DNA of 64,000 nucleotides, from contig NZ_JAGQCW010000003.1 in the NCBI RefSeq assembly GCF_024346395.1, positions 1 to 64,000 of the forward strand, given 5' to 3'. Source of the DNA: Cyanobium sp. AMD-g (GTDB taxonomy: Bacteria > Cyanobacteriota > Cyanobacteriia > PCC-6307 > Cyanobiaceae). Below the pieces are notes generated by a model. It did no database searches. It saw nothing but the letters and a program-made list of their open reading frames with translations, and was not told the origin of the DNA. The translations under genes were made by a program, and so were the position numbers. Below are positions 28,800 to 37,834 of this stretch, in pieces; positions within the stretch are counted from its first letter, which is position 1; every line of letters starts with the position of its first letter.

Positions 28800-30764
28800 A
28801 TGTCTGCGCCGACCGATTCCTTGGCTCCGCTGCTGCTGGCCATCGCGGCGCCGCTGCTGTGGGGATGGCGCTGGCGGCGACCCACCTGGCAGATCCTTGT
28901 TCTGGGCGTGGGCTCCTGGGGTGCCATCGGCTGGCTGTCCCTGCTGCCGGGGGGACCAGGCCTGCGGCAGGCCTACGGGCTGCTGGTGGGCCTGGACGTG
29001 CTCCTGGTGGCGGCGGCGTTGCTTGTCCGGCCGCGCCGTTGGCGCGAGCGGCTGGCGGATCGGGCCCTGCGGCGGCCGCTGCTGGCGGTCCTGGCGCCTG
29101 CCCTTGTGTGCGCGGTGGCCCTGGGCTGGCGCGGGGTGATTGTGGAATTTCCCTCCGATGGGTTCGTTTACTACGCCACCTATTTCGGCAGTGATCTGCT
29201 CGATACGGTGCGACTCGATCCCTTGCGCTACAGCGCACCAACCAACTGGTTCTTCACGGCGGCCAGCTTCCTGTTCGGATTTCCTGAAGCACTTGAGCCG
29301 TGGCGGGCCAGTCTGCTGGCGGCACTGAACACCTTTCTGGTGCTGCTTGCCAGCTGCCAGCTCAGCCTGCGGCTCACCGGCAAGGTGGCCCTCTGCTGGC
29401 TGACGGCCCTGCTTTTTCTGCTGGGCATGGGGCACCAGAATTTTTCCTTTTTCCATCAGATTGCCCTCAACGGCACCCTCCCGGGGCTGACCCTGGTGCT
29501 GGCCGGGGCCTCCCCCCTTCTGGGGTTGCTGCAGGAGATGGCATGGCCGGGGGCGCGCCGGGTGGGCCAGGCGACGGCCGTGCTGCTGGTCTGCGGTTAC
29601 TTCGCCTATCACGCCCATGGCGTCACGGCCTTTCTCACGGTCAATCTGTTGGTCGTGGCCTGCGCCGCCAGCCTGGTGATCTGGCCCTCGCGGCAGCGCC
29701 GGGTGGTCGGCGTCGTGGGGGCCGGCTTGCTGCTCCTGGCCCTCAACCGGCTGCCCTGGCACCCAAAGCTTGCGTCGTTCTACGCCTGGCCGGAGACCAT
29801 GCGCTTCGTTCACGACTACCGGCTTCTGGGCCATCGCTTCTTCTATTTCTGGCCCAGCCTGCCGGTGGCCACGTGGGAGCCGGCCTTTCTGGTTGCCCTG
29901 GGGTTTTCGGGGGTGTGCCTCGTCCTGTGGCGGCGCTGGCGGCAACCCCCCGGCGCGGTGCTGGCCCTGGCCCTGTTGGCGCCGCTGGTGCTGCTGGAGT
30001 GGTGGGCCCCCTTCGTCAGCGATCTGGTTTTCAAGTTGATCGAGCCCGACAGCGCCTACCGGCTTGTCTGGACCTGCCTGTTCTGGATCAGCATTCCCGC
30101 GATGGCCTGGGCTCTTGACCGAAGCTGGAGGCTGAGCGTTCAAGGGGCGCCCTCGTGGAGGCGCCGAGGGTTGGTCGCCACCATCGCAGGCCTGATCGCC
30201 GTGCTGGCGTTTCCGCTGGATCTGGAGGGCCGACCCAATGTCTTTGTTTCCAAGGTGCCCCATCTGCTCATCCCCCTGGAGGAGGTGCGGCCGGCGGACG
30301 GGGCCACGATCGAACCGATCCTCAGATCTTTGGATGAGCTGTGTGATCGTGATCCGTTGTTGAAGGGCCGAGCCCTGTTGAGCGATCCCTACGTTGGTGC
30401 TGTGGTGGGCAAACGCCAGTGCCTGGCTCCTGTGGCGGCCAGGGACATCACCAAGCTGGCGGCCTTCACGGTGGAGTCGGGGCAATATCCAGGCCTGCGT
30501 CGTGCCCTGGGTTCGCCCGCCTCTCTGAGCCAATGGCTCGACCGGAATCGGGTTGATCTGGTCGTGCTGCGCGAGGCCTATGCGCCGTATGACAGCAGGA
30601 TCGGCCGGGCCAGTGGTCACTGGCAGCCGAATCTGGTCAGCAGTTACGCCGACCTTTCGCTCAACAGCCTCACGACGGCCCAGCTGCAACGGGTGGGCTT
30701 CCGGCTGGTCGGGCGCGAGCATGGGATGAGGATCTACCTCAGGACCCGTGCTGCGTCCCGATGA
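28800..30764 (+). CDS. Large polytopic membrane protein, possible GT-C glycosyltransferase
   Basis: A 654-residue protein with about ten to twelve hydrophobic segments up to residue 475, followed by a soluble C-terminal region of about 180 residues. The first large loop, after the fourth helix, contains GVIVEFPSDGFVYYATYFGS. Acidic residues in this position are typical of GT-C enzymes that use lipid-linked sugars. The C-terminal part ends in [15 protein letters not shown] find no diagnostic motif for a named family. It follows the tRNA nucleotidyltransferase by 63 bp and overlaps galE tail to tail by 26 bp. Confidence 0.75.
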   Translation: MSAPTDSLAPLLLAIAAPLLWGWRWRRPTWQILVLGVGSWGAIGWLSLLPGGPGLRQAYGLLVGLDVLLVAAALLVRPRRWRERLADRALRRPLLAVLAPALVCAVALGWRGVIVEFPSDGFVYYATYFGSDLLDTVRLDPLRYSAPTNWFFTAASFLFGFPEALEPWRASLLAALNTFLVLLASCQLSLRLTGKVALCWLTALLFLLGMGHQNFSFFHQIALNGTLPGLTLVLAGASPLLGLLQEMAWPGARRVGQATAVLLVCGYFAYHAHGVTAFLTVNLLVVACAASLVIWPSRQRRVVGVVGAGLLLLALNRLPWHPKLASFYAWPETMRFVHDYRLLGHRFFYFWPSLPVATWEPAFLVALGFSGVCLVLWRRWRQPPGAVLALALLAPLVLLEWWAPFVSDLVFKLIEPDSAYRLVWTCLFWISIPAMAWALDRSWRLSVQGAPSWRRRGLVATIAGLIAVLAFPLDLEGRPNVFVSKVPHLLIPLEEVRPADGATIEPILRSLDELCDRDPLLKGRALLSDPYVGAVVGKRQCLAPVAARDITKLAAFTVESGQYPGLRRALGSPASLSQWLDRNRVDLVVLREAYAPYDSRIGRASGHWQPNLVSSYADLSLNSLTTAQLQRVGFRLVGREHGMRIYLRTRAASR

Positions 30765-31875
30765 GCTCCGCTGTGTGCTGCGGCTCGTTGGTGCTGTAGC
30801 CCTGGGGATTGGCGCTCTGCCAGGCCCAGCCATCGCGGCAGATGTCCGCCAGGGAGCGCCGGGTCCGCCAGCCCATGCGACGTTCCGCCTGGCTGGGATC
30901 GGCCACACTCACGGCGGAATCACCAGGCCGGCGTGCCACCACGGTGTAGGGCAGCGTCAGGCCGTTGGTGGTTTCGAAGGTCCGCAACAGCTCGAGCACC
31001 GAATGGCCATGGCCGCTGCCCAGGTTGAGGGTGAGCAGCTGGGGCGGTTCCGCCTGGAGCACGTCGAGGGCCCGGCCATGGCCTTCGGCCAGGTCCATCA
31101 CGTGCAGGTAATCGCGCACGCCGGTGCCATCGCCCGTGGGCCAGTCGCCGCCGAACACCTCCAGCTGCTGCCGGCGCCCACTCGCCACCTGACAGAGGAA
31201 AGGAAACAGATTGTTGGGTCGGCCGTTGGGGTCTTCGCCGATGCGTCCGCTGGGGTGGGCGCCCACGGGGTTGAAGTAACGCAGCAGGGCGATGCGCCAC
31301 CCCGGTGCGCTGGTGGCCACGTCAGTGAGCATTCTCTCGACGGCGGCCTTGGTGAAGCCGTAGGGATTGATCGGTTGCAGCGGGGCTGTTTCGGGGATCG
31401 GCACCGTGTCGGTGGTGCCGTAAAGGGTGGCGCTGCTGCTGAAGACGAGCGTCTGGCAGCCATGGCGGACCATGGCCTCGAGCAACCTCACCGTGCCGGT
31501 GACGTTCACGTCCCAGTAGCGCAGCGGCTGGGCCATCGATTCACCCACGGCCTTGAGGCCGGCGAAGTGGAGCACGGCGCTGATGCCTCCGCCAAGGTCC
31601 GCGGCTTCGAAGGCTCGATCGAGATCCTGAGCAGAGCGCACATCACCCCGGAACAGGGTGAGACGGCTGCCCCCAGGCTCCGCCCCTGACCAGCGTTCCG
31701 CCGAGGTCTGCCGCCAGGGCCCAAGCCCCGCCAATTCGGCCACGCGGCCCAGAGCTTCGGCACTGCCGTTGCTGAAGTCGTCCATCACGACCACCTGATG
31801 GCCGGATTCCAGCAGGGCCAGGCAGGTGTGGCTGCCGATGAATCCGGCTCCTCCCGTGAGCAGGACCTGGGTCAA
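30739..31875 (-). CDS. galE: UDP-glucose 4-epimerase
   Basis: Interconverts UDP-glucose and UDP-galactose. 378 residues with a TTG start ([16 protein letters not shown]). Extended-SDR features: the NAD-binding GGAGFIGSH (8-16), [19 protein letters not shown] with the catalytic serine, and [13 protein letters not shown] with the Tyr-x3-Lys pair; then [13 protein letters not shown] and [15 protein letters not shown]. An insertion of about 20 residues rich in Arg, Ser and Gly near residue 53 is longer than in most GalE. The C-terminal tail after [11 protein letters not shown] is extra. A second epimerase of this family lies at 34.4 kb. Confidence 0.93.
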   Translation of the reverse strand: MTQVLLTGGAGFIGSHTCLALLESGHQVVVMDDFSNGSAEALGRVAELAGLGPWRQTSAERWSGAEPGGSRLTLFRGDVRSAQDLDRAFEAADLGGGISAVLHFAGLKAVGESMAQPLRYWDVNVTGTVRLLEAMVRHGCQTLVFSSSATLYGTTDTVPIPETAPLQPINPYGFTKAAVERMLTDVATSAPGWRIALLRYFNPVGAHPSGRIGEDPNGRPNNLFPFLCQVASGRRQQLEVFGGDWPTGDGTGVRDYLHVMDLAEGHGRALDVLQAEPPQLLTLNLGSGHGHSVLELLRTFETTNGLTLPYTVVARRPGDSAVSVADPSQAERRMGWRTRRSLADICRDGWAWQSANPQGYSTNEPQHTAELIGTQHGS

Positions 31876-32015
31876 GGAACGGCCCCCCTCAGGCTGTCGA
31901 TCACAACTTACCTGTCCTTAACCTCCGCCACCGCCGGGCTTGTTCCCCACCTCCACACCCACAAAGGTCAAACCCGGGCAATGGCGGTAATCTCCGCGCA
32001 GCATTGTCTTCCCGC

Positions 32016-33427
32016 ATGGCTCCGGCCCCTTCGCCGATTCGCACCATCTGTTGCATTGGTGCCGGTTATGTCGGGGGGCCCACGATGGCGGTGATCGCCG
32101 ACCGATGCCCGGGGATTCAGGTCACCGTTGTGGATCTCAATGTCGAGCGGATCGCAGCCTGGAACGATCCGGATCTCTCGCGTCTTCCGGTGTACGAACC
32201 CGGGCTGGACGCCGTGGTGGGCAGGGCCAGGGGGCGCAACCTCCACTTCACCACCGAGGTGGATGCGGCCATCGCCGCCGCCGACATGGTGTTCCTCTCG
32301 GTGAACACCCCCACCAAGACCCGGGGCGTGGGGGCCGGCCAGGCCAGCGACCTGCGCTGGATCGAGGCCTCCGCCCGCCAGGTGGCCGCCTCCGCCCGGG
32401 GCCACACGATCGTGGTGGAGAAGAGCACCCTGCCGGTGCGCACCGCCGAGGCGGTGAAGGCCATCCTGGGGGCCGCCCAGCAGAACCGCCCGGAGGGCGA
32501 TCGCAGGCAAGCCAAGACCTTCGCCGTCCTCTCCAACCCCGAGTTCCTGGCCGAGGGCACGGCGATCGGCGATCTTGAAGCGCCCGATCGGGTGCTGATC
32601 GGCGGGGAGGACGCCGGCGCGATCGAGTCCCTGGCGGGCATCTACGCCACCTGGGTTCCGGATGACCGGATCCTGCGCACCAACCTCTGGAGCAGCGAGC
32701 TCTCCAAGCTCACGGCCAATGCCTATCTCGCCCAGCGCATCTCCTCGATCAACAGCATCGCCGCCCTCTGTGAAGCCACCGGTGCTGACGTGCGGGAGGT
32801 GGGCCGGGCGATCGGCACCGATTCCAGGATCGGTTCCAAGTTCCTGAAGGCTGGTCCCGGTTTCGGCGGCAGCTGCTTCCAGAAGGACATCCTCAATCTG
32901 GTCTACCTCTGCCGCCATTACGGCCTTGACGAGGTGGCGGATTACTGGGAGCAGGTGGTGACCTCAACACCTGGCAGCAGGACCGCATCGCCCGGATGGT
33001 GGTCCATCGGCTGTTCGGCACCGTCACCGGCAAGCGGCTGGCGGTGCTGGGCTTCGCTTTCAAGGCCGACACCAATGACACCCGCGAAGCGCCCGCCATC
33101 CGCATCTGCCAGAACCTGATTGAGGAGGGGGCCCGCCTGGCGATCGTGGACCCGAAGGTGTCGTCCGCCAAGATCGGCGCCGACCTGGGCCAGCCCGCCT
33201 CGGATGCCGATGGCGGCTGGCAGGCCGCGGCCTCGCCCCTGGAGGCAGCCAGCGGCGCCGACGCCGTGCTGATCCTCACCGAATGGCGCGATTACGCCCA
33301 GCTCGACTGGAACGCGATTGCGGCGGTGATGCGCCGCCCGGCCTGGCTGTTCGACGCCCGCGCCATCGCCGATGCTTCCGCCGCCCGGGCTGCTGGCCTT
33401 AACGTCTGGCGGGTAGGCGAGGGCTGA
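32016..33427 (+). pseudogene. ugd: UDP-glucose 6-dehydrogenase with a frameshift
   Basis: Makes UDP-glucuronate from UDP-glucose. The first part, from the ATG at 32016, has [51 protein letters not shown] and the catalytic cysteine in [16 protein letters not shown]. At about 32961-32963, after YWEQVV, the frame breaks. Adding one base restores [19 protein letters not shown] and [18 protein letters not shown], which continue to a stop at 33425-33427. In the given frame the protein ends abnormally at 33119. The restored protein would be about 471 residues. Everything else is well conserved, so a sequencing error or a very recent mutation is likely. Confidence 0.9.
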
Positions 33428-33430
33428 GTC

Positions 33431-34369
33431 ATGCACCGCAATCTGATCACCGGCGGTGCCGGTTTCCTTGGCTCCCACCTGACCGACCGGCTGATGGAGG
33501 CCGGTGAGGAGGTGATCTGCCTCGACAACTTCTACACCGGCCGCAAGGACAACATCCGCCACTGGCTGGGCCATCCCAACTTCGAACTGATCCGCCACGA
33601 CGTCACCGAGCCGATCCGGCTCGAGGTGGACAGGATCTGGCACCTTGCCTGCCCGGCCTCGCCGGTGCATTACCAGTTCAACCCGATCAAGACGGCCAAG
33701 ACCAGTTTCCTTGGCACCTACAACATGCTCGGCCTGGCGCGCCGTGTCGGAGCACGGTTGCTGATGGCCAGTACCAGCGAAGTCTATGGCGATCCTGAGG
33801 TTCACCCCCAGCCCGAGAGCTACCGGGGTTGTGTCAACACCATCGGCATCCGCTCCTGCTACGACGAGGGCAAGCGCATCGCCGAGACCCTCTGCTTCGA
33901 TTACCAGCGCATGCACGGCACCGAAATCCGGGTCATGCGGATCTTCAACACCTACGGTCCAAGGATGCTTCCCGATGATGGCCGGGTGGTGAGCAACTTC
34001 ATCGTGCAGGCCCTGCAGGGGCATCCCCTCACCCTCTACGGCGATGGCAGCCAGACCCGTTCCTTCTGCTATGTGGATGATCTGATCGAGGGCATGATCC
34101 GGCTGATGAATGGCGCCCACACCGGCCCGATCAACATCGGCAATCCGGGGGAATTCACCATCCGTCAGCTGGCTGAACGGGTGCGGGACCGCATCCAGCC
34201 CGGTCTGGAACTCACCACCCAGCCCCTGCCCCAGGACGATCCGCTGCAGCGCCAGCCCGTGATCGACCTGGCCCGTGAGCTGCTGGGCTGGGAGCCGAAG
34301 GTGAGCCTGGAGGAGGGACTGGAGCCCACGATCGCCTACTTCCAGAAGCGGTTGGAGCAGGCTCCATGA
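33431..34369 (+). CDS. UDP-glucuronate decarboxylase (UDP-xylose synthase)
   Basis: A 312-residue short extended-SDR enzyme that converts UDP-glucuronate to UDP-xylose. Seen: [67 protein letters not shown], and [12 protein letters not shown] with Tyr-x3-Lys; [16 protein letters not shown] follows. The block from [10 protein letters not shown] to [17 protein letters not shown] is characteristic of UXS rather than dTDP-glucose dehydratase. It starts 3 bp after the ugd stop, supplying the next step of the same pathway, and its stop overlaps the next epimerase (ATGA). Confidence 0.92.
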   Translation: MHRNLITGGAGFLGSHLTDRLMEAGEEVICLDNFYTGRKDNIRHWLGHPNFELIRHDVTEPIRLEVDRIWHLACPASPVHYQFNPIKTAKTSFLGTYNMLGLARRVGARLLMASTSEVYGDPEVHPQPESYRGCVNTIGIRSCYDEGKRIAETLCFDYQRMHGTEIRVMRIFNTYGPRMLPDDGRVVSNFIVQALQGHPLTLYGDGSQTRSFCYVDDLIEGMIRLMNGAHTGPINIGNPGEFTIRQLAERVRDRIQPGLELTTQPLPQDDPLQRQPVIDLARELLGWEPKVSLEEGLEPTIAYFQKRLEQAP

Positions 34370-35400
34370 CCCTGCTCGTCACCGGCGGTGCCGGCTACAT
34401 CGGCAGCCACGCCGTGCGCGCTCTGCAGAAGGCGGGCTTCAAGCCGGTCGTGCTCGACAACCTGGTCTATGGCCATCGCCGCATTGTGGAGGAGGTGCTG
34501 GATGTGCCCCTGGTGGTGGGGCAGTTGGGCGAGCGGGACCTGCTCAATCAGGTTCTGCGTGGCGAGCATCCCGCCTGCGGCGGCGAGCCCGTTCAAGCCG
34601 TGCTGCACTTTGCCGCCTATGCCTACGTGGGCGAATCCGTGCAGGATCCGGCCAAGTATTACCGCAACAACCTGGCTGATTCCCTGACTCTGCTGGAAGC
34701 CCTGGTGGAGCCGGTACGCACCGGCACGGGGCCGGCGATCCCGATCGTGTTCTCGTCCACCTGTGCCACCTACGGCATTCCCGACACGGTTCCGATCAGC
34801 GAAGACACCCCCCAGCGGCCGATCAATCCCTACGGCCGCAGCAAGTGGATGGTGGAGCAGCTGCTTACCGATTTCGGTGAGGCCTATGGCCTGCCGAGCG
34901 TGATCTTCCGCTACTTCAACGCTGCCGGTGCTGATCCCGCCGGAGATCTCGGCGAAGACCACACGCCGGAAACCCATCTGATTCCGCTGGTGCTGGAAGC
35001 TCTGGCGGGGCGGCGTTCAGGGGTGGAGGTGTACGGCGACGACTACCCCACCCCGGATGGCACCTGCATCCGCGATTACATCCATGTCTGTGATCTGGCG
35101 GATGCCCATGTGCTGGGGCTCAAGCTGCTTCTGGCCAGGGGCGGGCAGCACGTGTACAACCTGGGCAACGGTACGGGTTGTTCGGTGCAGGAGGTGCTGG
35201 ATACCGCACGGCGTGTGACGCAACGCGAGTTGCAGGTGCGGATCGCCCCGCGCAGGAAGGGAGACCCTCCTGTACTGGTGGCCAGTGCCGAGCTGGCACG
35301 GCAGGAGCTCGGCTGGACGCCTGAGTTCCCCGATCTGGCCACGATCATCGGGCAGGCCTGGGCCTGGCATCAGCGTGATGCGCAGACCTTGGCGCCATGA
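34366..35400 (+). CDS. UDP-sugar 4-epimerase (GalE family, probably UDP-xylose/UDP-arabinose)
   Basis: A 344-residue GalE-type epimerase. [16 protein letters not shown] binds [26 protein letters not shown], and [14 protein letters not shown] give the catalytic Thr/Ser, Tyr and Lys; [19 protein letters not shown] follows. By sequence alone it could act on UDP-glucose. Its place directly after ugd and UDP-xylose synthase, with 4-bp overlaps on both sides, suggests UDP-xylose to UDP-arabinose conversion. The window's other galE, at 30.7 kb, would then cover UDP-galactose. This assignment is inference. Confidence 0.88.
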   Translation: MTLLVTGGAGYIGSHAVRALQKAGFKPVVLDNLVYGHRRIVEEVLDVPLVVGQLGERDLLNQVLRGEHPACGGEPVQAVLHFAAYAYVGESVQDPAKYYRNNLADSLTLLEALVEPVRTGTGPAIPIVFSSTCATYGIPDTVPISEDTPQRPINPYGRSKWMVEQLLTDFGEAYGLPSVIFRYFNAAGADPAGDLGEDHTPETHLIPLVLEALAGRRSGVEVYGDDYPTPDGTCIRDYIHVCDLADAHVLGLKLLLARGGQHVYNLGNGTGCSVQEVLDTARRVTQRELQVRIAPRRKGDPPVLVASAELARQELGWTPEFPDLATIIGQAWAWHQRDAQTLAP

Positions 35401-36608
35401 CCAGCCGATCAGGCGTGTCCGATGAGCTCCCGATGCCGGTCCAACCCATGGCGCCACCAACCCCCGTCCGCAAGGCCACTCGACCAGCCTGGAAAACAGC
35501 TCTGGTGGCCGCACTCGTCGTTGGTGCGGGCGTGGCTGTGTGGACCACCTACGACAGAGCCTTCAGGCAGCCCGCAGAGGCGCGACTCGCGCTCAAGAAC
35601 CTGCAGACGGTTGCCGTGACCACCGCAGACCTTGGCGCTTCGACCGAAGCCAGTGGCGTGGTGACGGCCGTGCGCAAGGTGAATCTCAGTCCCAATGTGG
35701 CCAGTCGCATCTCCCGTCTTTATGTGCGGGAGGGGGACCGTGTCTCCAGGGGGCAACTGGTCGCGGTGATGGAGAGCGAGCAGCTGGAAGCCAAGACAAA
35801 TCAGATCAGAGCCCAGCTGGATGCGGCCAAGGCCAACTTCAAGGCCACCGAGGCTCGCCGCAGTCGGCACGAAACGCTGCTGGCCAGCGGAGCCATCTCC
35901 CTGGAACTGATGGAGGAGCTCCGCAATGAGGAGCGGCAGGCCTCCATCAAGGTTCAGGAAGCGAAGTATCAGCTGCAGGAAGTGCAGGCGGACCTCAGGA
36001 ACAGCAGAGTTTATGCGCCGTTTTCGGGCATCATCACGCGCCAGTTCGCGCAGGAAGGGCAGTTCGTGACCCCCACCACCTCTGCCTCCGAGCAGGATGG
36101 TGCCACCTCCACCTCGATTGCCGAACTGTCCAGTGGCCTTGAGGTGGTGGGCAAGATCCCCGAAGCCAGCCTCACCGACATCGTTCCGGGTCAGCGGGTG
36201 GAGGTCACGACGGATGCTTTCCCCAAGGAGGTGTTCAGGGGGCGGGTGAAGATGGTCTCGCCGCGAGCGGTGACCGAAGATGAGGTCAATTCCTTCCCGG
36301 TGGCCGTGGCCATCGAGACGGGCCTGGGGAAGCTCAAGCCCGCCATGAATGTGCAGGTCCGCTTCCTCGCCAAAGCGATCCGTGGTGCCTTGGTGGTTCC
36401 CCTGGCCGCCCTCACCACCGGGGAGAAGAACACCAAAGGCGTGCTTCGGCTGCGGTCAGGCGGAGGGATTGAGTTCGTGCCGGTCACGGTGGGCCGGGTC
36501 AGTGGTGAGCAGGTGCAGGTGATCCAGGGCCTGCGGCAGGGTGAGAGGGTTCTGCTGTCGGCCCCCCCTGCGGATGTGCAGATTCCGGGCTACGTGCGGC
36601 AGAAGTGA
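35397..36608 (+). CDS. Membrane fusion protein (MacA/DevB-like periplasmic adaptor)
   Basis: A 403-residue adaptor protein. A signal-anchor helix lies at about residues 32-51 (WKTALVAALVVGAGVAV). Then come a lipoyl half-motif (GVVTAVRKVNLSPNVASRIS), a coiled-coil hairpin at about 125-190 (QIRAQLDAAKANFKATEARR), the second lipoyl half (VYAPFSGIITRQFAQEGQFV), and the beta-barrel and membrane-proximal domains. Such proteins link an inner-membrane ABC permease to an outer-membrane exit. The start overlaps the epimerase stop (ATGA), and the permease gene follows by 4 bp. In heterocyst-forming cyanobacteria, DevB in DevBCA is the best-known relative. Confidence 0.88.
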   Translation: MTSRSGVSDELPMPVQPMAPPTPVRKATRPAWKTALVAALVVGAGVAVWTTYDRAFRQPAEARLALKNLQTVAVTTADLGASTEASGVVTAVRKVNLSPNVASRISRLYVREGDRVSRGQLVAVMESEQLEAKTNQIRAQLDAAKANFKATEARRSRHETLLASGAISLELMEELRNEERQASIKVQEAKYQLQEVQADLRNSRVYAPFSGIITRQFAQEGQFVTPTTSASEQDGATSTSIAELSSGLEVVGKIPEASLTDIVPGQRVEVTTDAFPKEVFRGRVKMVSPRAVTEDEVNSFPVAVAIETGLGKLKPAMNVQVRFLAKAIRGALVVPLAALTTGEKNTKGVLRLRSGGGIEFVPVTVGRVSGEQVQVIQGLRQGERVLLSAPPADVQIPGYVRQK

Positions 36609-36612
36609 TCCC

Positions 36613-37833
36613 ATGATGCGGCTGACCTGGCGGGATACATTTGAATCGGCGGCGCAGTCGCTCGTGGCCCATCCACTGCGCAGTTGCCTCACGATGCTGG
36701 GGGTGATCATCGGCAATGCCAGCTTCGTGGCCATGGCCTCCCTTGGCGAGGCGGCGAAGGTGTACACGGTGCAGCGGCTCGAGGCGTTCCATGGCCCGAA
36801 TCGTCTGATCGCCTATGCCACGGCCAACGAGCCTGGTCAGATGATCAAGCGAGAGCCGAAGCTCTATCTGGGCGATGCCCTGGCCCTCGGTGCAGGTACG
36901 CCCGCCATTCGGGCTGTGGCGCCTGTCGTCGGGGCCGCCTTCCTGGGACGCGTCCGTGAGCAAAGTCAGTTCCTGTGGGTGACAGGGACGACGGCTGACT
37001 ATCTGGGCGTCAAGAATGAGACCGTTGCTCAGGGGCGCTTCTTTTCGTCGGAAGAGGTGGAGCAGACGGCCAGGGTGGCTGTTCTTGGGAGCAGCATCGC
37101 CAAGCGCTTTTTCCCTGATGGAGAAGCTGTTGGCCAGACGATGGCAATCAAGAACCTCTCCTTTCGGGTGATCGGCGTGATGCGTCCGAAGGGGAGCCTG
37201 GACAAGACCAGCCCGGATGAGTTTGTTTATGTGCCGCTTTCTACTTTTTCGCTGTTTCTGAGGGGCACCGTGGCCGGGATCGGAATCCCCGTGGATTACA
37301 TCGAGATTGCCGCTGCCAGCAAACAGCAGGTGAATGATGCGATCTTCCAGGCCACGAACCTGCTGGCCGCGAGGCGTGGGGCTCGTGACTTCGCCGTGGC
37401 CCCGAATATCCCCTACAAAGACCTGATCGGCCAGGTGAGCTCCACGTTGACCATCTTCCTGGCCGTACTGGCCGGCATCTCCTTGATCATTGGCGGTATC
37501 GGCATCATGAATGTGATGCTGGTGACCGTGAGTGAACGCACCAGCGAAATTGGCTTGCGCAAAGCAATCGGTGCGACCAACGGTTCGATTCTCTTGAACT
37601 TTCTGATTGAGTCGACGCTTCTTTCTGCAACGGGAGGCTTGTTTGGTGTGGCCATCGGCGTGGGCATCGTTGCGGTTGTAGTAGTTGTTACTCCATTACC
37701 TTTTTTGGTGCCTATCTGGTCACTTTTCACCTCCATCTTGCTTTCAGGTGTTGTCGGGATGATCTCAGGGGTGGTACCAGCCATGAGTGCGGCCAGATTA
37801 GATCCCATCTTGGCCCTAAGGGCTTCAAATTAG
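36613..37833 (+). CDS. ABC transporter permease, MacB/FtsX family (DevC-like)
   Basis: A 406-residue permease from the ATG at 36613 (MMRLTWRDTFESAAQS). Helix 1 contains the family signature LRSCLTMLGVIIGNASFVAM. A periplasmic MacB-type core spans about 45-280. Three C-terminal helices hold the FtsX domain, with GGIGIMNVMLVTVSERTSEI, GLRKAIGATNG and a final AARLDPILALRAS. It has no ATPase domain, and no separate MacB/DevA-type ATPase gene is present nearby. Codon use turns AT-rich in the last 80 or so codons. It works with the adaptor encoded just upstream. Confidence 0.88.
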   Translation: MMRLTWRDTFESAAQSLVAHPLRSCLTMLGVIIGNASFVAMASLGEAAKVYTVQRLEAFHGPNRLIAYATANEPGQMIKREPKLYLGDALALGAGTPAIRAVAPVVGAAFLGRVREQSQFLWVTGTTADYLGVKNETVAQGRFFSSEEVEQTARVAVLGSSIAKRFFPDGEAVGQTMAIKNLSFRVIGVMRPKGSLDKTSPDEFVYVPLSTFSLFLRGTVAGIGIPVDYIEIAAASKQQVNDAIFQATNLLAARRGARDFAVAPNIPYKDLIGQVSSTLTIFLAVLAGISLIIGGIGIMNVMLVTVSERTSEIGLRKAIGATNGSILLNFLIESTLLSATGGLFGVAIGVGIVAVVVVVTPLPFLVPIWSLFTSILLSGVVGMISGVVPAMSAARLDPILALRASN

Positions 37834-37834
37834 A

